Of a stretch of 64,000 bases of DNA, positions 62,791 to 64,000 are shown one piece after another (position 1 is the stretch's first letter; every line of letters begins with the position of its first letter). Location of the stretch: NCBI RefSeq assembly GCF_039542345.1, contig NZ_BAABHY010000001.1, positions 930,001 to 994,000 on the forward strand, read 5' to 3'. The DNA is from Orbus sasakiae. GTDB lineage: Bacteria > Pseudomonadota > Gammaproteobacteria > Enterobacterales > Orbaceae. Under the pieces are notes generated by a model. The model was not told the DNA's origin. It did no database searches and saw only the letters and a program-made list of their open reading frames with translations. Made by a program: the position numbers and the translations under genes.

Positions 62791-63867
62791 ATGAAAATCG
62801 TTAAAACCACCTTATTAGCAACACTATTGAGTATCACCTTAGGAGGTAGCGCTATGGCTGCAGATTACAGAAATAATCCTTTCACATTGACGTACGATAA
62901 TGCACTAACTGAAAATGTTAAAGGTATGGTCAATATTCATCCAGTTAAATATACCCAAAAAGAGACGGGTATTGAGGTTGTTGCTAACGTTTATACGCCA
63001 GCAAATTATGATGCAGGTAAAAAATATCCCGTTATTGTTGTTGCGCACCCTAATGGAGGTGTTAAGGAGCAAGTGGCTGGATTGTATGCGCAAAATTTGG
63101 CAGAACAAGGGTATATTACTATTGCATTTGATGCAGCATACCAAGGGGGGAGTAGTGGCGTGCCTCGTTATACTGACAAACCACAAAATAGGATTGAAGA
63201 TATTCGTGCTGCAGCAGATTTTATTACTCAGTACCCAGGCGCTGATGCAGACCAATTAGGATTACTCGGTATTTGTGGCGGTGGTGGCTATTCAATTAAA
63301 GCTGCTGAAACAGATAAGCGTTTTAAAACGATTGCAACGATCAGTTTATTCAATTCAGGAAAAGTTAGACGAAATGGCTTTATGGACAGCCAAAAAGAAA
63401 CCATTGAGCAACGTTTAGCGGATATTGCAAAAGTCAGAGCAATGGAAGCAAAAAATGGCGAGATACAATATACCCCTTCATTTGGACAAAACATGACGAA
63501 AGCACAAGTTGACGCTATGCCATTTGAATTATACCGTCAAGGTTATGAGTATTATGCCCAAACTCATGCTCACCCTAATTCACAAACCAATAGTACTATT
63601 GATAGTTTACAAGATTTAATGGAATTTGATGCCAATACGAATGTTGATTTAATCAATCAACCTTTATTAATGATTGCAGGTGAAAAAGCTGATTCACTGT
63701 ATATGACTGAAGAAATCTTTGCAAATGCAACGGGCACAAGTCATAAATCATTAGTCAAAATACCAAATGCCACACATATGGAGCTTTATTGGAAACAACC
63801 GTATGTAAAACAAATCACAGATAAATTGACACAGTTTTATGGTGAAAATTTAAAATCATTCATGTAA
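62791..63867 (+). CDS. Exported dienelactone-hydrolase-like alpha/beta hydrolase with Cys nucleophile
   Basis: 358 residues. The signal peptide ends GGSAMAADY (cleavage after AMA). The alpha/beta fold has VIVVAHPNGGVKEQ (oxyanion region), the nucleophile elbow GICGGGG with Cys in place of the usual Ser, a likely acid residue in AGEKADSLYM and the His in NATHMELYW. A Cys nucleophile is the dienelactone hydrolase pattern. Related proteins near LysR genes are often induced by organic compounds, but the substrate is unknown. It is followed 52 bases later by another exported protein gene on the same strand, probably in the same operon. Confidence 0.85.
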   Translation: MKIVKTTLLATLLSITLGGSAMAADYRNNPFTLTYDNALTENVKGMVNIHPVKYTQKETGIEVVANVYTPANYDAGKKYPVIVVAHPNGGVKEQVAGLYAQNLAEQGYITIAFDAAYQGGSSGVPRYTDKPQNRIEDIRAAADFITQYPGADADQLGLLGICGGGGYSIKAAETDKRFKTIATISLFNSGKVRRNGFMDSQKETIEQRLADIAKVRAMEAKNGEIQYTPSFGQNMTKAQVDAMPFELYRQGYEYYAQTHAHPNSQTNSTIDSLQDLMEFDANTNVDLINQPLLMIAGEKADSLYMTEEIFANATGTSHKSLVKIPNATHMELYWKQPYVKQITDKLTQFYGENLKSFM

Positions 63868-63919
63868 ATAACACGCCACTACCGAGTCTATTCGCTGGTG
63901 GCGATTAGGTGAAAAAATA

Positions 63920-64000
63920 ATGAATAAAATCAGTCATCGTTTGCTGTTATTGCCTTTAATGATTGTTTCATCATTCACAATGGCAGAGACCATAACGACG
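63920..64000 (+). CDS. N-terminus of an exported protein (truncated by window edge)
   Basis: The first 27 codons only: a short basic N-terminus (MNKISHR), a hydrophobic core (LLLLPLMIVSSF) and a likely cleavage site after TMA. AGGTGA lies 9 bases before the ATG. The product cannot be named. Its spacing from the hydrolase gene suggests a shared transcript under the divergent LysR gene. Confidence 0.6.
   Translation, partial: MNKISHRLLLLPLMIVSSFTMAETITT

Noticed and set aside
1..64000. Insertion sequences, prophage, tRNA or rRNA genes
   Set aside because: No transposase, integrase or phage structural proteins were found among the frames, and no tRNA cloverleaf or rRNA sequence was recognised by eye; a covariance search would be needed to exclude a small RNA.

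Overview
The window is 64 kb of an AT-rich chromosome from a gammaproteobacterium. Most proteins look close to Escherichia coli housekeeping proteins (CmoA/CmoB, RNase D, SulA, Mfd, LolCDE, ProP, LplA, PhrB, DbpA, YbiT, YddG), while the base composition is much lower in GC than in enterics. That combination fits the family Orbaceae (Gilliamella, Frischella, Orbus: insect-gut bacteria). This is an inference from gene style; no rRNA gene is present to confirm it. I see no tRNA or rRNA genes, no CRISPR array, no transposase and no prophage.

Layout. 0-2.3 kb: the 3' end of a class 1 dihydroorotate-dehydrogenase-like gene, an ABM-domain monooxygenase and a glutathione S-transferase. 2.4-10.9 kb: a yfhM-pbpC pair (giant alpha-2-macroglobulin and PBP1C). 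11.1-15.7 kb: cmoA-cmoB, a metallophosphoesterase, rnd and an unrecognised gene whose promoter is framed by an inverted repeat. 15.8-17.6 kb: sulA with overlapping LexA boxes, crcB behind a fluoride riboswitch, and riboflavin synthase. 17.7-25.9 kb: a ydgA-like gene, mfd and lolCDE. 26-29.2 kb: two small lipoproteins and proP. 29.4-34.9 kb: a tight operon of a fumarase/aspartase-superfamily lyase, an acetyltransferase, a polar amino acid ABC transporter and an MmgE/PrpD protein, read here as a pathway for N-substituted aspartates such as iminodisuccinate. 34.9-43.2 kb: a FUSC exporter, ybiI, msrA, cytochrome b561, lplA, msrB, phrB and fabV. 43.2-51.8 kb: an outer-membrane phospholipase with an added Sel1-like repeat, dbpA, ybiT, the divergent smvR/smvA pair with palindromic operators, yddG and an acetamidase. 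52-53.1 kb: queD-queE under a preQ1-I riboswitch. 53.3-60.6 kb: an aldo/keto reductase, then a four-gene operon of three SPFH (HflK/HflC-like) proteins and a P1B metal ATPase. 60.7-64 kb: a MarR-GNAT fusion, a LysR regulator, an exported dienelactone-hydrolase-like protein and the start of another exported protein.

The two regions most worth following up are the SPFH/P-type ATPase operon (about 54.4-60.6 kb) and the lyase-GNAT-ABC-MmgE/PrpD operon (29.4-34.9 kb). Both are compact, with overlapping or near-touching genes, which suggests single functional units. The regulatory sites seen directly (LexA boxes, fluoride and preQ1 riboswitches, the smv operators and the framed promoter at 15.2 kb) are each matched to the gene they would control.
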